A DNA stretch of 36,498 nucleotides from an uncultured Porphyromonadaceae bacterium. GTDB taxonomy: Bacteria; Bacteroidota; Bacteroidia; Bacteroidales; Muribaculaceae. Below the pieces are notes generated by a model. It worked only from the letters and a program-made list of their open reading frames with translations, had not been told where the DNA came from and searched no databases. This document shows positions 1 to 8,658 of this stretch, piece by piece. Where the stretch lies: assembly GCA_900540625.1 (NCBI GenBank), contig UQGP01000025.1, forward strand, positions 1 through 36,498, read 5' to 3'. Within the stretch, counting starts at the first letter, position 1, and every line of letters begins with the position of its first letter. The translations under genes and the position numbers were made by a program.

Positions 1-63
1 CTACTCCGGTCGCCGAGTTCTTCAAATATATTGGCTAATTTTGCACTAGATACTATAATCCAC

Positions 64-79
64 TACTGTCCACTAAAAA
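64..79. repeat. Left terminal inverted repeat of the IS4-family element
   Basis: TACTGTCCACTAAAAA here pairs with the reverse complement of 1352-1367, with a single mismatch at the third base. Confidence 0.75.
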
Positions 80-88
80 TGGACGGGG

Positions 89-1252
89 TTAAAAATTAAA
101 TAAATTCGGTTCACTTGAACCATAGAGGTCTTTGACATCGTTGATATTCTTTTTGTCGAACAAGTCGCGGATATGGGTCTTGTCGGTCAAGGAGATTCCG
201 AGGATTTGCAGGACTTCGTAGATGCTGCGCTCCAACTGCATATCGTGCTGTACTACCGCCACAAGGCAGTAAGTAATTATGAAACAATATATTTGGATGC
301 GCACTGCATTTTCGGAAATACCCCAAAATCGCTTGATGCGGAGATGCTGTTTTATCCATTTGAAGAACAACTCTACACTCCAGCTGTGGCGGTAAAGCTC
401 GCAAATCAGCTTGGCTTTGGCCGTGAGATTGTTGGTTAGAAGGATGTACACAGTACCATCATCAGGGTCAACATAGACGATTTTTCGTAGCTCGTCGGGG
501 TAAAGCTTGCTGCTTTTATACCCGCTAAAACAGCCAACGACATCGGATATTACACCCTTAGGGAGTCTTCTTTTCCACGTTCGGGGCTTCAATCTGACGT
601 TGGTTTTGGCTCTGAGGACGAAGTAGCCACCGACAAGATTTATCTTGTAAAGGTTGCCATAATCGTTGTAGCCTCGATCGAAGATATCGTGAGCATCCGG
701 CTCATAGGGGATCTCCGGCATCGCCTTTGTATCATGCACATTGGCATTGGTAATGTGCACGAATGCAGTAACTTGCGCTTCAACGTCATAGAGCGTATGC
801 ATCTTTATCCCGCCTTTGTGTTTGCGGAATTTTGCCCATTAAAACACCGAAAGGCAAAGGTCAATCGTAGTGGAATCAAATGCATAGACATGGCCTTCGA
901 GGTCAAAGATTTTTTCGATCCGACGCTTCCTTGCTTGTTCAATCATGAACATGGCATAGTCCTCAAAGATGTGATAATCCCGCTGCTCGTTAGCCTTGCT
1001 AAGATTACTCCGCGTCACCGACTTTCCCATCCCGAGATGGTAAAGTTTTCCACTGTGAGCTTCGGTTGCGACAATGAGGTCGCGCAGACTTTCGCGATTG
1101 GTCAACTGTCCGAACATCATCGTAAGTAGCTGATTCCAACACGAAAAGTCCTTGACATACTTGTCGCCGTCATACTTGCGAACGAGGTAGTTGAAGTGAT
1201 TCCTATCCATGAACTGGACTAATTGAGAGAAAACGTATGGGTCTTTATTCAT
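89..1252 (-). pseudogene. IS4-family transposase interrupted by one in-frame stop
   Basis: This would be a DDE transposase of about 387 residues. The N-terminal part (1252-842) has the DUF4372-like start MNKDPYVFSQL and the first catalytic Asp in YAFDSTTIDL. The C-terminal part (838-89) has the second Asp in IFDRGYNDY and the Glu in the IS4 signature SWSVELFFKWIK. The halves lie in the same frame and are separated only by a TAA at 841-839, where the frame reads ...CLSVF-stop-WAKFRKHKGG. Nothing else is missing, so the lesion is one nonsense change, not a frameshift or deletion. The copy is probably inactive unless the stop is read through. The call as IS4 transposase is firm. Confidence 0.88.
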
Positions 1253-1351
1253 AATGGTCTGATACAGACCACAAAGTTAAATTCAAATCCGTTGACTTTT
1301 AAATCGCTTGCAATAAATTGAATATCAACAATTTCAAAGAACTCTTATGAT

Positions 1352-1367
1352 TTTTTAGTGGACACTA
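1352..1367. repeat. Right terminal inverted repeat of the IS4-family element
   Basis: TTTTTAGTGGACACTA is the inverted partner of 64-79. The same end, with the internal DNA that follows it, recurs at 8817-8959. Confidence 0.75.
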
Positions 1368-1394
1368 ATGTTACCCATTGATTTATCAGTATAA

Positions 1395-3533
1395 ATGACA
1401 CACGAAACCGTCTTCCCAATCTCAGAATTCTTAACTTTCAGCTATGATGAATTCTTGGGCAAACTCACTAAAAGACATCATGAAAACCATGGCTCGTTAG
1501 AAGGCACACAAGACCTGGCTTGGGCCAAAGAGTTTTATGATCTCCAACGCATTTTGCGAGACAAGAGCGGCCATATACTTTTTGAGTACAGCATTCCGGG
1601 ATTACCCAAAACGATTGACGTCGTTCTGCTGATGAATGGCATTATTTACGTAATCGAGTATAAGGCTGGAGCATCGAAGTTCAATTCTCAAGACATAAGG
1701 CAGACTAATGGTTACGCCCTACGCCTCAAATATTTCCATAGCCGTAGTAATGACAATTGGATTGCTCCTATTCTCGTCGCTACTGAAGCTCCTAATCGTG
1801 AGATTGAGATCACTCCGTCCAATGATGACATGATCTATCATCCAATTCTCTGCAATTCAAACACATTGGCTACTGCTATCAATATAGTATCAGATCAAAC
1901 CAATTATAAGGGGACGAGTGACTGGGAGGAAAGATGGAGCAATGGCATTTTCAAGGCGAGTCCTACTATTATTGCTGCAGCAACAAATGTCTGGGAGAAG
2001 AACAATGTTCGTGGCTTCACCATGGGAGAATCGTCTAACGAAACCAGACTGGACGCCGAGAACTACATTGTCAATACAGTCGTGACGGAAACCAAAAGCC
2101 GACCAGCCGGACATAACAAATCCATATGCTTTGTAACCGGCGTCCCCGGTGCAGGCAAAACCCTCGTTGGCCTAAATATATCTGTAGCATTACAGAACGA
2201 AGGTGCAAGCATGTTGTCCGGGAATGGGCCGCTTGTTGCCGTACTTACAGAAGCCCTCAAGAGAGACCTCCGCAAGAACAAAGGAAATCTCAACAAGCCC
2301 ATTAATGAGGTCTCTGTTGAAACTATTATCCGCGATGCCTATGGATACAAGAAGGAAATATTTGACAAACGACTCGATTACACCCCTGGCGAAGGTCGCG
2401 TAAGCCTCAGAAGGGATGCAGAACGTGGCACCCAACACGTTATAATCTTCGACGAAGCTCAACGCGCTTGGAACAAATCCAAGATGATCACGCCTGGCCA
2501 ATCTGGCCGTAAATATTGGCAAGAACCGGCATTCCCGTTTTCAGAGCCAGGCATACTCCTATGGGATATGAACCAGCGGGATTGGGGCGTCTTCGTTTGT
2601 CTTGTCGGAGGAGGACAGGAAATCAATACCGGTGAAGCCGGTATATGCGAATGGCTCGAAACCATCAAGTCTGATCATCAGTTTGATGGGTGGCATATTT
2701 ATCTGTCTAAAGAATTTCTGGGCAATGAATACAACAGCACCGATGGCCGCACCGTCAACGACTATTGCAAGCATTTCGACTCGCTCGGCCGAGTTACGTT
2801 CAACTCGTCGCTCCACTTGACTGCTTGTCAGCGTTCTAACCGGAGCGACAAAGTCTCTCGATTCATACACGAACTGCTGGACTGCAATACAGTTGACGCT
2901 AAAGCGATTTATGATAAGATCAAAGATAAGTTCCCCATATACATCACCCGAGACATAGAGGTGGCTAAACATAAACTTCGCGAAAGACGTCACTTCCTTT
3001 CGGACCGAGGATTCACCACCGAAGGCCAGACAGAAGATATCCGCATGGGCATACTTATGTCATCCAAGGCAGCCAGAATGAGACCACTGGGATTCGAGAT
3101 CAAGAAAGTGAATGAGTTCCTGAACAAAGTGCCCAAATGGTTCCTCGATTCCGAAAAGAATGTCATCTCATCTGACTTTCTCGAAATCGCCCTTAATGAG
3201 TTTTTTGTCCAAGGCCTTGAACTGGACCTTATGGCAGTCCTATGGGATGCAGACTTCCGATATGATCCGGAAAAAAACGATTGGACCTATTGGGAATTCA
3301 ATGATGTCGATTGGGCGCCACGTATGAGTGACACTCCGTCGCATATAATCAAGCGTTTCTATATGAAAAATGCCTACCGGGTTCTTCTTACCCGAGCTCG
3401 CGCAGGCATGATAATTGTCGTTCCCGAGGGTAGCAAATTCACCGACGGGATTATGGATGACCCTACCCGAGATCCTCAAATCTATGATTGCACCTACAAC
3501 TACCTTAAAGATTTAGGTCTAAGGGAATTATAG
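1395..3533 (+). CDS. DUF2075 (Schlafen group 3-like) DNA/RNA helicase with PD-(D/E)xK-like N-terminus
   Basis: The 712-residue protein is a superfamily 1-type ATPase/helicase of the DUF2075 family. An N-terminal region (about 60-130) has a nuclease-like pattern, Asp75 followed by Glu88-Tyr-Lys90 after hydrophobic strands. Walker A GVPGAGKT is at 249-256, Walker B IFDEAQ at 351-356, a motif III-like GGGQEI at 405-410, a motif V-like VQGLELD near 605-611, and a motif VI-like YRVLLTRAR at 661-669. The C-terminus (YNYLKDLGLREL) looks natural, so the gene is complete. A stop codon sits immediately before the ATG, fixing the start. The gene lies 27 bp from the IS, so it may have lost its promoter or use one from the IS. 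DUF2075 proteins occur in phage-defence and mobile contexts, but the role here is unknown; nuclease activity is inferred from the motif only. Confidence 0.85.
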   Translation: MTHETVFPISEFLTFSYDEFLGKLTKRHHENHGSLEGTQDLAWAKEFYDLQRILRDKSGHILFEYSIPGLPKTIDVVLLMNGIIYVIEYKAGASKFNSQDIRQTNGYALRLKYFHSRSNDNWIAPILVATEAPNREIEITPSNDDMIYHPILCNSNTLATAINIVSDQTNYKGTSDWEERWSNGIFKASPTIIAAATNVWEKNNVRGFTMGESSNETRLDAENYIVNTVVTETKSRPAGHNKSICFVTGVPGAGKTLVGLNISVALQNEGASMLSGNGPLVAVLTEALKRDLRKNKGNLNKPINEVSVETIIRDAYGYKKEIFDKRLDYTPGEGRVSLRRDAERGTQHVIIFDEAQRAWNKSKMITPGQSGRKYWQEPAFPFSEPGILLWDMNQRDWGVFVCLVGGGQEINTGEAGICEWLETIKSDHQFDGWHIYLSKEFLGNEYNSTDGRTVNDYCKHFDSLGRVTFNSSLHLTACQRSNRSDKVSRFIHELLDCNTVDAKAIYDKIKDKFPIYITRDIEVAKHKLRERRHFLSDRGFTTEGQTEDIRMGILMSSKAARMRPLGFEIKKVNEFLNKVPKWFLDSEKNVISSDFLEIALNEFFVQGLELDLMAVLWDADFRYDPEKNDWTYWEFNDVDWAPRMSDTPSHIIKRFYMKNAYRVLLTRARAGMIIVVPEGSKFTDGIMDDPTRDPQIYDCTYNYLKDLGLREL

Positions 3534-3638
3534 CTTCAACAAGTTACCATATCCGCTTTCGATTTACCAGGCGTTTGGACAAAGATTGAATTATCTGATT
3601 CATTACCGGGTCCGCAATCTCAAGACCTATTTGATATT

Positions 3639-3657
3639 ATTACTGTCCGACAAAACT
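3639..3657 (+). repeat. IS-end-like motif B (inverted copy at 21268-21286)
   Basis: ATTACTGTCCGACAAAACT matches the reverse complement of 21268-21286 at 18 of 19 positions. Its TACTGTCC core is shared with the terminal repeat of the IS at 64-79, so it is probably the solo end of a related IS4-type element. No transposase remains next to it. Confidence 0.5.
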
Positions 3658-3728
3658 ATTTTGGTCTAGATGCCAAAATTTTCAAATGCACAAAGTTATT
3701 GATTTTTAGCGCGTTTGATGCACTATTA

Positions 3729-3905
3729 GCACCCGTTTTAACCCATAGAATGAGTTTTCCTATTTTTAGCCTCCCAAAAACACCCGTTTTGAACCATAGA
3801 GCCTAAGCGCTCCCATCAAATGAGACTTCAATCTTTTGAATGGCGATAACTCGCTGTAGGTCACCATTATTACAGCGGTTTTAACACCCGTTTTGACCTA
3901 TAGGC
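3729..3905 (+). repeat. Three copies of dispersed repeat A
   Basis: Copies of CACCCGTTTTGACCTATAGG, imperfect, start at 3729, 3780 and 3884 in the same orientation. A further long copy is at 8794-8816, and shorter core copies (TGACCTATACGC) are at 9014-9026 (inverted) and 21230-21243. The copies sit at breakpoints or in scarred spacers, which suggests the end of a mobile element. Its family is not identified. Confidence 0.6.
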
Positions 3906-3927
3906 CGTTTTTGATGAAACAAAACAG

Positions 3928-3963
3928 CAATGGCCAAGAAAATGTGAATTTTCTTGGCCATTG
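3928..3963 (-). terminator. Hairpin terminator of the DUF2795 gene
   Basis: A perfect 15-bp stem (3928-3942 with 3949-3963) closes a 6-nt loop just past the stop codon of the minus-strand gene at 3995-4216. The transcript continues into a T-rich CTGTTTTGTTT. Confidence 0.75.
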
Positions 3964-3994
3964 ATTGTTAATCGCTTGCGCCAATCGTAGGTGC

Positions 3995-4216
3995 TTAATA
4001 CTCGTCTTCGTTGAAGAAAAAGTCGTCGTTGCTGGGGTAGTCGGGCCAGATGTCTTCGATACTTTCGTATGTTTCGCCTTCGTCTTCAATTTCCTGAAGG
4101 TTTTCGATGACCTCCATTGGTGCGCCGGAGCGCGTAGCGTAGTCTATGAGTTCGTCCTTGGTTGCGGGCCAAGGGGCGTCTTCGAGTTTGGTCGCGAGTT
4201 CAAGTGTCCAATACAT
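3995..4216 (-). CDS. DUF2795 domain protein
   Basis: This 73-residue acidic protein begins MYWTLELATKLEDAPWPATK and ends in FFFNEDEY. It belongs to the small DUF2795 family that is strongly conserved in Bacteroidetes. The family has no established biochemical role. The protein is soluble, with no signal or membrane segment. It is a single gene: a hairpin terminator follows at 3928-3963 and a -7 element lies at 4308-4315, giving a leader of about 85 nt. That leader contains a GACGGC/GCCGTC hairpin (4271-4297). Family assignment is confident, function is not. Confidence 0.9.
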   Translation of the reverse strand: MYWTLELATKLEDAPWPATKDELIDYATRSGAPMEVIENLQEIEDEGETYESIEDIWPDYPSNDDFFFNEDEY

Positions 4217-4307
4217 AGCGTGTTATATATGCTTTGATGTGGTTGTATGTGTAAGTGTATTGCGCGTTTCGACGGCTTTGCATAGCGCTTTGCCGTCAAA
4301 AGGAGTG

Positions 4308-4315
4308 CAAAGATA
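4308..4315 (-). promoter_or_regulatory. -7 promoter element (TATCTTTG) for the DUF2795 gene
   Basis: On the minus strand this reads TATCTTTG and fits the Bacteroidetes TAnnTTTG consensus. No clear -33 TTG is seen at the expected distance. Transcription would start near 4301. Confidence 0.5.
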
Positions 4316-4333
4316 CATTATTTGTGCGAATTA

Positions 4334-4885
4334 TTACTCTTGTTCCCAAAAAATTTCTTCGCAATCGGCGACAATGTTCAAGTGTCGGGCCATGACAAAG
4401 AGATAATCGCTGAGTCGGTTGACGAATTTGAGCGCTTCGGGAGCAATTTTTTCGCCACCGAGTTCGCGGTCCAGGCGCAGCATATCGCGCTCGGCACGGC
4501 GTGCCACCGTGCGTGCTACGTGTGCCTGAGCCGCAGCGGTTGTTCCGCCCGGCAGGATGAATCGGTTGTGGCGCGGCAGGGCTGCGTCGGCATCATCTAT
4601 GAGTGCTTCGAGCCGCGCTACATCGTCGGCTGTAATTGCGCGTGGACGCCATTTGCTGTCTTCTTCGGTGGCTAATTGGCATCCGAGGTCAAAGAGCCGG
4701 TTTTGCAGCCATTGCAGGGCTTTGCGGTCGGCTTCGGGAATGTCATACGATGCCAGCAGTCCGAGATGGCTATTGACCTCGTCCACTGTGCCGTAGGCCT
4801 CGAGACGCGGATGCGTTTTGCTGACGCGAGTGCCGCCGACAAGTGATGTTGTACCGGCATCTCCGGTGCGTGTGTATATCTTCAT
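4334..4885 (-). CDS. PduO-type cob(I)alamin adenosyltransferase
   Basis: The 183-residue protein transfers the adenosyl group of ATP to cob(I)alamin or cob(I)yrinate diamide, giving the coenzyme form of B12. The N-terminus MKIYTRTGDAGTTSLVGG is the family's ATP-binding signature. Further typical parts are YGTVDEVNSHLG, the PGG turn in ILPGGTT, and the helix with RTVARRAERDMLRL. The length is normal for a single-domain enzyme. It lies 90 bp after the foldase gene on the same strand, with a strong hairpin (4918-4952) between them, so the two may be separately controlled. No other cobalamin gene lies nearby, which fits B12 salvage or use at a dispersed locus. Confidence 0.92.
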   Translation of the reverse strand: MKIYTRTGDAGTTSLVGGTRVSKTHPRLEAYGTVDEVNSHLGLLASYDIPEADRKALQWLQNRLFDLGCQLATEEDSKWRPRAITADDVARLEALIDDADAALPRHNRFILPGGTTAAAQAHVARTVARRAERDMLRLDRELGGEKIAPEALKFVNRLSDYLFVMARHLNIVADCEEIFWEQE

Positions 4886-4917
4886 CGTGTATCGTCTTTA
4901 ATGGTGGTTAAGTGGCG

Positions 4918-4952
4918 CGGATGCCGTTTCCCCGGCCGGGAAGCGGCATCCG
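4918..4952 (-). terminator. Strong intercistronic hairpin downstream of the foldase gene
   Basis: Arms 4918-4931 and 4939-4952 pair over 14 bp with one G-T pair, around a GC-rich 7-nt loop. No T-run follows on either strand, so it may be a transcript-end stabiliser or weak terminator and not a classical intrinsic terminator. Confidence 0.45.
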
Positions 4953-4975
4953 TGTCGATGTCTTGTGCGGTTGAT

Positions 4976-6919
4976 TTACTTGGCTTTGGCGAGTACTTTG
5001 CGGTTGATTTTGACCGGGAAGCGCTCGTGTAGTTTCTTGACCCATTCTTTTTCGAGTACGGCTTGGTAGTCGGTGGTGACTTGTCCGCGTACATCGAAGG
5101 CGTCTTCGGGCTGGTCGATTACTCGGCCACGGTATGCGTAGTAGCTTTGCCAACGCATCTTCTGGTTTTCGGGCTTGGGCCCGTCAAATGCCAAATAGTC
5201 GGTGATGGCGTTGTCGCCCTTGGCGGCAAGTACGCGTTCCACCTTGGCGTCACGGCCGAAGCGTTTGTCGATCATCTTGACCAATTCTTCGCGCGTGAAG
5301 TCTGAGCCGGCGTTGTCAAGGCTGTCGGTGAATGCTTTGACTTCGGTCTGTACGCTGTCGTTGGTCGAGAAGATTACGTAGCCTTTGAACTTCGGCGCTT
5401 TCCAGGTGTAGTCGGCACGATGCTCTGCAAAATATTTTTCAAGTCCGGTGGTGTCCTTGGCTGCACGTTCCCACACTTCTTGGTTGGAGATGTTGTACAG
5501 CAGGATGCCGTCGCGATATTCGTTGTAGATGTTGCGGTAATCGGGGTCGATGTTTACCAGGTCTTTGCGGTATGTTTCGGCGACTTTATCGCGCATGGAG
5601 CGAATAGCTGCATTCTGCAGCATCTTCATGGCATTGTCCACATCGCCGGATGCTGTTACGGGCATATTAGTCATCACTGATGCAACGGCGTACTTTTTGC
5701 CGCTCACTGTGTATACGGGGATGGTGGATGCCTTGAGCGTTGCTATGGCTGTCGAGTCGTATCCGCCGCAGTCTTCGATGAGGCGACGTACCTTGGCCAT
5801 GCCGTTGTCGAGTACTTGTCCCTTGTACTGTTTTACCAGGGCATCGAGACGGCGTTGTGCAGGCAATTGTCCGCGCTCGTCGCCGTTGATTTGCTGCTCG
5901 AGCGATTGGCGCATATCCTCGAAAGATGCTACGGGGCGAGCGCCGGTTTTGTGAATGATATGGTATCCGTAGGCGGTGGTCACGGGACGCGATATTTCGC
6001 CGACCTGCATGGCAAATGATGCCGAATCAAAGGGCGCAACCATCATTCCCGAGCTGTACCATCCGAGTTTGCCGCCTTGTTTTGCGCTTCCGGGGTCCTC
6101 GCTTTCGCGGCGCGCAACGTCCTCAAAATCAACTCCGGACTGTGTCACTACGTTGTATAGTGAGTCTATGGCCACGCGTGCATGTGCAGCCTCTTCGGGG
6201 GTCTTGCCATGCGTGAGTTTGAGAATATGCTCGGCTTCTACTTCGCCGGGATTGGGCTTGATTTCGTCCACGCGTATGATATGGAGGCCGAAGCCCGAAT
6301 TGATTACCGGTGAGATTCCGCCCAGCGGAGTGTCGTAAGACGCTTTCTCGAAAGGCCAGGGATAACGACCGGGCAATACCCAGCCCATGCGGCCTCCGCG
6401 AGTAGCGCTGGCGCGGTCTATGGATGCTGCTGCGGCATCCTCAAAAGTAGTGGCGCCGGAAAGAATGGCATTGCGGACCGAGTCGGCACGAGCCATAGCG
6501 ACTTCTCCCGAGGTCTCGCCATCAGCGGGCGGCAGCATGATGTGGCTGACGTAACGCAACTCGCGTACGTGGTCGTAAGCTTCGTGCAGCAGCGAGTCGT
6601 AAACGGTGGAGTCAACCATGCGCGACTGCGCCAATTCGGTGGCATAGCCGTCGAATTCGTTGCGGAACGAGGCCGTTGTGTCCATGCCTGCGGCTACGGC
6701 GGCAGCCACTTTCAGCTTGTAGTTGACAAACATATCTACATACTCGTCAAGTGTCTGAGGCTGCAGTTGTTGCGAGTTGTTTTTATTGTAAAGATACTCA
6801 AACTCGCTCAGGTGCACGGGCACCTTGTTGATGGTCATCAGCACCGGATCGGATGCGGCGGCAGCCGTGACTGCGATGGCCGTGACCGCGATGGCGGCGG
6901 ATAGGTGGAGTTTTTTCAT
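4976..6919 (-). CDS. SurA/PpiD-like periplasmic peptidylprolyl isomerase
   Basis: The 647-residue protein starts with an Ala-rich signal peptide (residues 1-22, cleavage near AAA-SDP). Two parvulin (PpiC) rotamase domains follow. The first runs about 115-225, from YVSHIMLPPADGE to SGFGLHIIRVDEI; the second runs about 227-330, from EAEHILKLTHGKT to AYGYHIIHKTG. The N-terminal region (VPVHLSEFEYLYNKNN) resembles the SurA-type chaperone segment of Bacteroidetes foldases, and the long C-terminal half has no second family I can name. It probably helps outer-membrane and secreted proteins fold. Its start lies 83 bp past the end of guaB, so it could be co-transcribed. Fold class is sure, client specificity unknown. 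Confidence 0.88.
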   Translation of the reverse strand: MKKLHLSAAIAVTAIAVTAAAASDPVLMTINKVPVHLSEFEYLYNKNNSQQLQPQTLDEYVDMFVNYKLKVAAAVAAGMDTTASFRNEFDGYATELAQSRMVDSTVYDSLLHEAYDHVRELRYVSHIMLPPADGETSGEVAMARADSVRNAILSGATTFEDAAAASIDRASATRGGRMGWVLPGRYPWPFEKASYDTPLGGISPVINSGFGLHIIRVDEIKPNPGEVEAEHILKLTHGKTPEEAAHARVAIDSLYNVVTQSGVDFEDVARRESEDPGSAKQGGKLGWYSSGMMVAPFDSASFAMQVGEISRPVTTAYGYHIIHKTGARPVASFEDMRQSLEQQINGDERGQLPAQRRLDALVKQYKGQVLDNGMAKVRRLIEDCGGYDSTAIATLKASTIPVYTVSGKKYAVASVMTNMPVTASGDVDNAMKMLQNAAIRSMRDKVAETYRKDLVNIDPDYRNIYNEYRDGILLYNISNQEVWERAAKDTTGLEKYFAEHRADYTWKAPKFKGYVIFSTNDSVQTEVKAFTDSLDNAGSDFTREELVKMIDKRFGRDAKVERVLAAKGDNAITDYLAFDGPKPENQKMRWQSYYAYRGRVIDQPEDAFDVRGQVTTDYQAVLEKEWVKKLHERFPVKINRKVLAKAK

Positions 6920-7002
6920 TTATAGAAAATTTAGGCGTTCGATTTTATAGCTTTAATATAACGCGAAAATCCGGGTTTTATTGTTCCGAGTATGCGCAAA
7001 AG

Positions 7003-8484
7003 TTAGCGCGCCGACGAGCTGTAATTGGGCGCTTCGCTGGTGATGGCCACATCGTGTGGATGGCTTTCGTTGACGCCGGCAGCGGTGATGCGCGTGAAAC
7101 GTGCCTGATGCAAGGTCTCAATATCCTTGGCTCCGCAATAACCCATACCGGCGCGTAGTCCGCCAATCATCTGATAAACAACCTCGTAAAGCGAGCCCTT
7201 GTAGGGGACACGGGCGGCTATACCTTCGGGCACAAGTTTCTTGGCATCCGTCTCCGAGGCTTGGAAATAGCGATCCTTGCTGCCGCGTTCCATGGCTTCG
7301 AGCGACCCCATACCGCGATACGACTTATACTTGCGGCCGTTGAAGATGATGGTGTCGCCGGGAGACTCCTCGACACCGGCCAGCATTCCGCCCAGCATCA
7401 CCGAGTTGCCACCTGCTGCCAGAGCCTTGACAATGTCGCCGCTGTATCGTATGCCGCCATCGGCAATCAAGGGTATATCGTATTCCTTGAGAGCCTTGGA
7501 TACGTCGTAGACAGCACTGAGCTGGGGTACACCCACGCCGGCAATGATACGCGTGGTGCATATTGATCCGGGGCCGATGCCGACCTTGACGCCGTCGGCG
7601 CCGTTGTCTGCCAGGAAGCGAGCAGCCTCGCCGGTGGCGATATTGCCCACGATGACATCCACGCGGTCGCCGAAAGCATCCTTGACTGAACGCAACGTAT
7701 CGATAACGCCGCGGCTGTGTCCGTGCGCCGTATCGATGACCAAGGCATCCACGCCGGCATCCACCAGCGCGGAGGCACGTTCGAGGCTGTCGGCGGTGAC
7801 GCCTATACCGGCAGCAACGCGTAGACGGCCCAAAGCATCCTTGCACGCATTGGGCTTATCCTTAGCCTTAGTAATATCCTTGTAGGTCACCAGTCCCACC
7901 AAACGACCCTCGGCATCCACCACCGGGAGTTTCTCGATTTTATGGCGATGCAATATGCGCGCGGCATCCTCCAGCGTCGTGCCCACGGTCGTAGTCACGA
8001 GCCGTTCAGACGTCATTACATCCTTGACCGGGCGGTGCAAGTCGCTCTCAAAACGCAAGTCGCGATTGGTAACTATGCCCGCCAGAAAACCTCCGGCATC
8101 CACCACCGGAATGCCGCCGATGTGATATTCGGCCATCAGCGCCAGAGCGTCACCCACGGTTTTGTCCGGGGCAATAGTCACCGGGTCGTAAATCATACCG
8201 TTTTCGGCACGTTTGACCATGTGTACTTGGCGAGCCTGCTCGGCTATACTCATATTCTTGTGGATGACGCCGATGCCGCCTTCGCGAGCAATGGCAATAG
8301 CCATAGACGCCTCGGTGACGGTGTCCATAGCGGCAGAAACCACAGGAATGTTTAGAGTGATGTTACGTGAAAAGCGGGTCAGAAGGCTGACATCTCGCGG
8401 TAAAACTTCCGAATATGCCGGTACAAGCAGCACATCGTCGAAAGTAAGACCGTCCATAAGGACGCGGTCGGCAATAAATGACAT
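7003..8484 (-). CDS. guaB: Inosine-5'-monophosphate dehydrogenase
   Basis: The 493-residue enzyme oxidises IMP to XMP with NAD+, the committed step to GTP. The TIM-barrel start DGLTFDDVLLVPAYSEVLP is typical. Two CBS domains lie at about 100-150 and 155-215. The catalytic loop GIGPGSICTTR places Cys309 and Thr310, and the flap region GYCGAKDIETL is near the C-terminus. The length is normal and all key residues are present. A well-formed promoter lies at 8523-8554, giving a leader of about 30 nt, so guaB appears to be transcribed on its own or with the foldase gene downstream. The small RNA candidate at 8632-8740 ends before this promoter. Confidence 0.98.
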   Translation of the reverse strand: MSFIADRVLMDGLTFDDVLLVPAYSEVLPRDVSLLTRFSRNITLNIPVVSAAMDTVTEASMAIAIAREGGIGVIHKNMSIAEQARQVHMVKRAENGMIYDPVTIAPDKTVGDALALMAEYHIGGIPVVDAGGFLAGIVTNRDLRFESDLHRPVKDVMTSERLVTTTVGTTLEDAARILHRHKIEKLPVVDAEGRLVGLVTYKDITKAKDKPNACKDALGRLRVAAGIGVTADSLERASALVDAGVDALVIDTAHGHSRGVIDTLRSVKDAFGDRVDVIVGNIATGEAARFLADNGADGVKVGIGPGSICTTRIIAGVGVPQLSAVYDVSKALKEYDIPLIADGGIRYSGDIVKALAAGGNSVMLGGMLAGVEESPGDTIIFNGRKYKSYRGMGSLEAMERGSKDRYFQASETDAKKLVPEGIAARVPYKGSLYEVVYQMIGGLRAGMGYCGAKDIETLHQARFTRITAAGVNESHPHDVAITSEAPNYSSSAR

Positions 8485-8522
8485 AGCGGTATCGATGCTG
8501 AGGGGTTAGTATTTATTGCCCA

Positions 8523-8554
8523 CAAAGGTAACACTTTTCGCCCGATTGCGCAAA
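8523..8554 (-). promoter_or_regulatory. guaB promoter
   Basis: On the minus strand TTTG (8554-8551) is followed after 20 nt by TACCTTTG (8530-8523), an exact match to the Bacteroidetes -33/-7 pattern. Initiation is expected near 8516. Confidence 0.8.
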
Positions 8555-8630
8555 TGCCCCCGCCGCCCGTTTCTTCTGTCGAGCCCAAGGATAATGGTTT
8601 TTTATTGGCATATGCAAAATTGCATAATGC

Positions 8631-8658
8631 AAAAGAAGACAGCTAACTCGCTGTCTTC
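8631..8658 (-). terminator. Intrinsic terminator of the candidate small RNA
   Basis: A perfect 9-bp stem GAAGACAGC/GCTGTCTTC (8650-8658 with 8635-8643) with a 6-nt loop is followed on the minus strand by TTTT. It is nested inside an 11-bp perfect inverted repeat, TGCATAATGCA (8621-8631) with 8666-8676. Confidence 0.7.

Larger units (their letters stand above)
64..1367 (-). mobile_element. IS4-family insertion sequence with degraded transposase
   Basis: The element is bounded by imperfect terminal inverted repeats: positions 64-79 match the reverse complement of 1352-1367 at 15 of 16 bases (core TGTCCACTAAAAA). It carries one transposase reading frame on the minus strand plus about 115 bp of non-coding DNA upstream of the start codon. 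That upstream part holds a TAACTTTG -7 element (1272-1279, minus) and a small hairpin (1256-1270). No convincing target duplication is visible, so the outer edges could be off by a few bases. A second copy of one end lies at 8817-8959, showing that this IS type has been active here. It ends 27 bp before the helicase gene start and may affect that gene's expression. Confidence 0.85.
3534..3927. other. Intergenic spacer with insertion-sequence scars
   Basis: No gene is supported here. The helicase frame stays open for about 90 codons past its TAG, but this run crosses an IS-end-like motif (3639-3657) and two dispersed repeats (3729-3748, 3780-3799), so it is probably chance. The stretch looks like an accumulation of mobile-element remnants. 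Confidence 0.5.

Noticed and set aside
689..1129. Plus-strand open frame opposite the transposase
   Set aside because: It is antisense to a clear IS4 transposase and has no family likeness or start signals.
3534..3806. Open frame continuing in phase after the helicase TAG stop for about 90 codons
   Set aside because: The helicase ends at a family-typical C-terminus, and the extra frame runs through an IS-end-like motif and two dispersed repeats.
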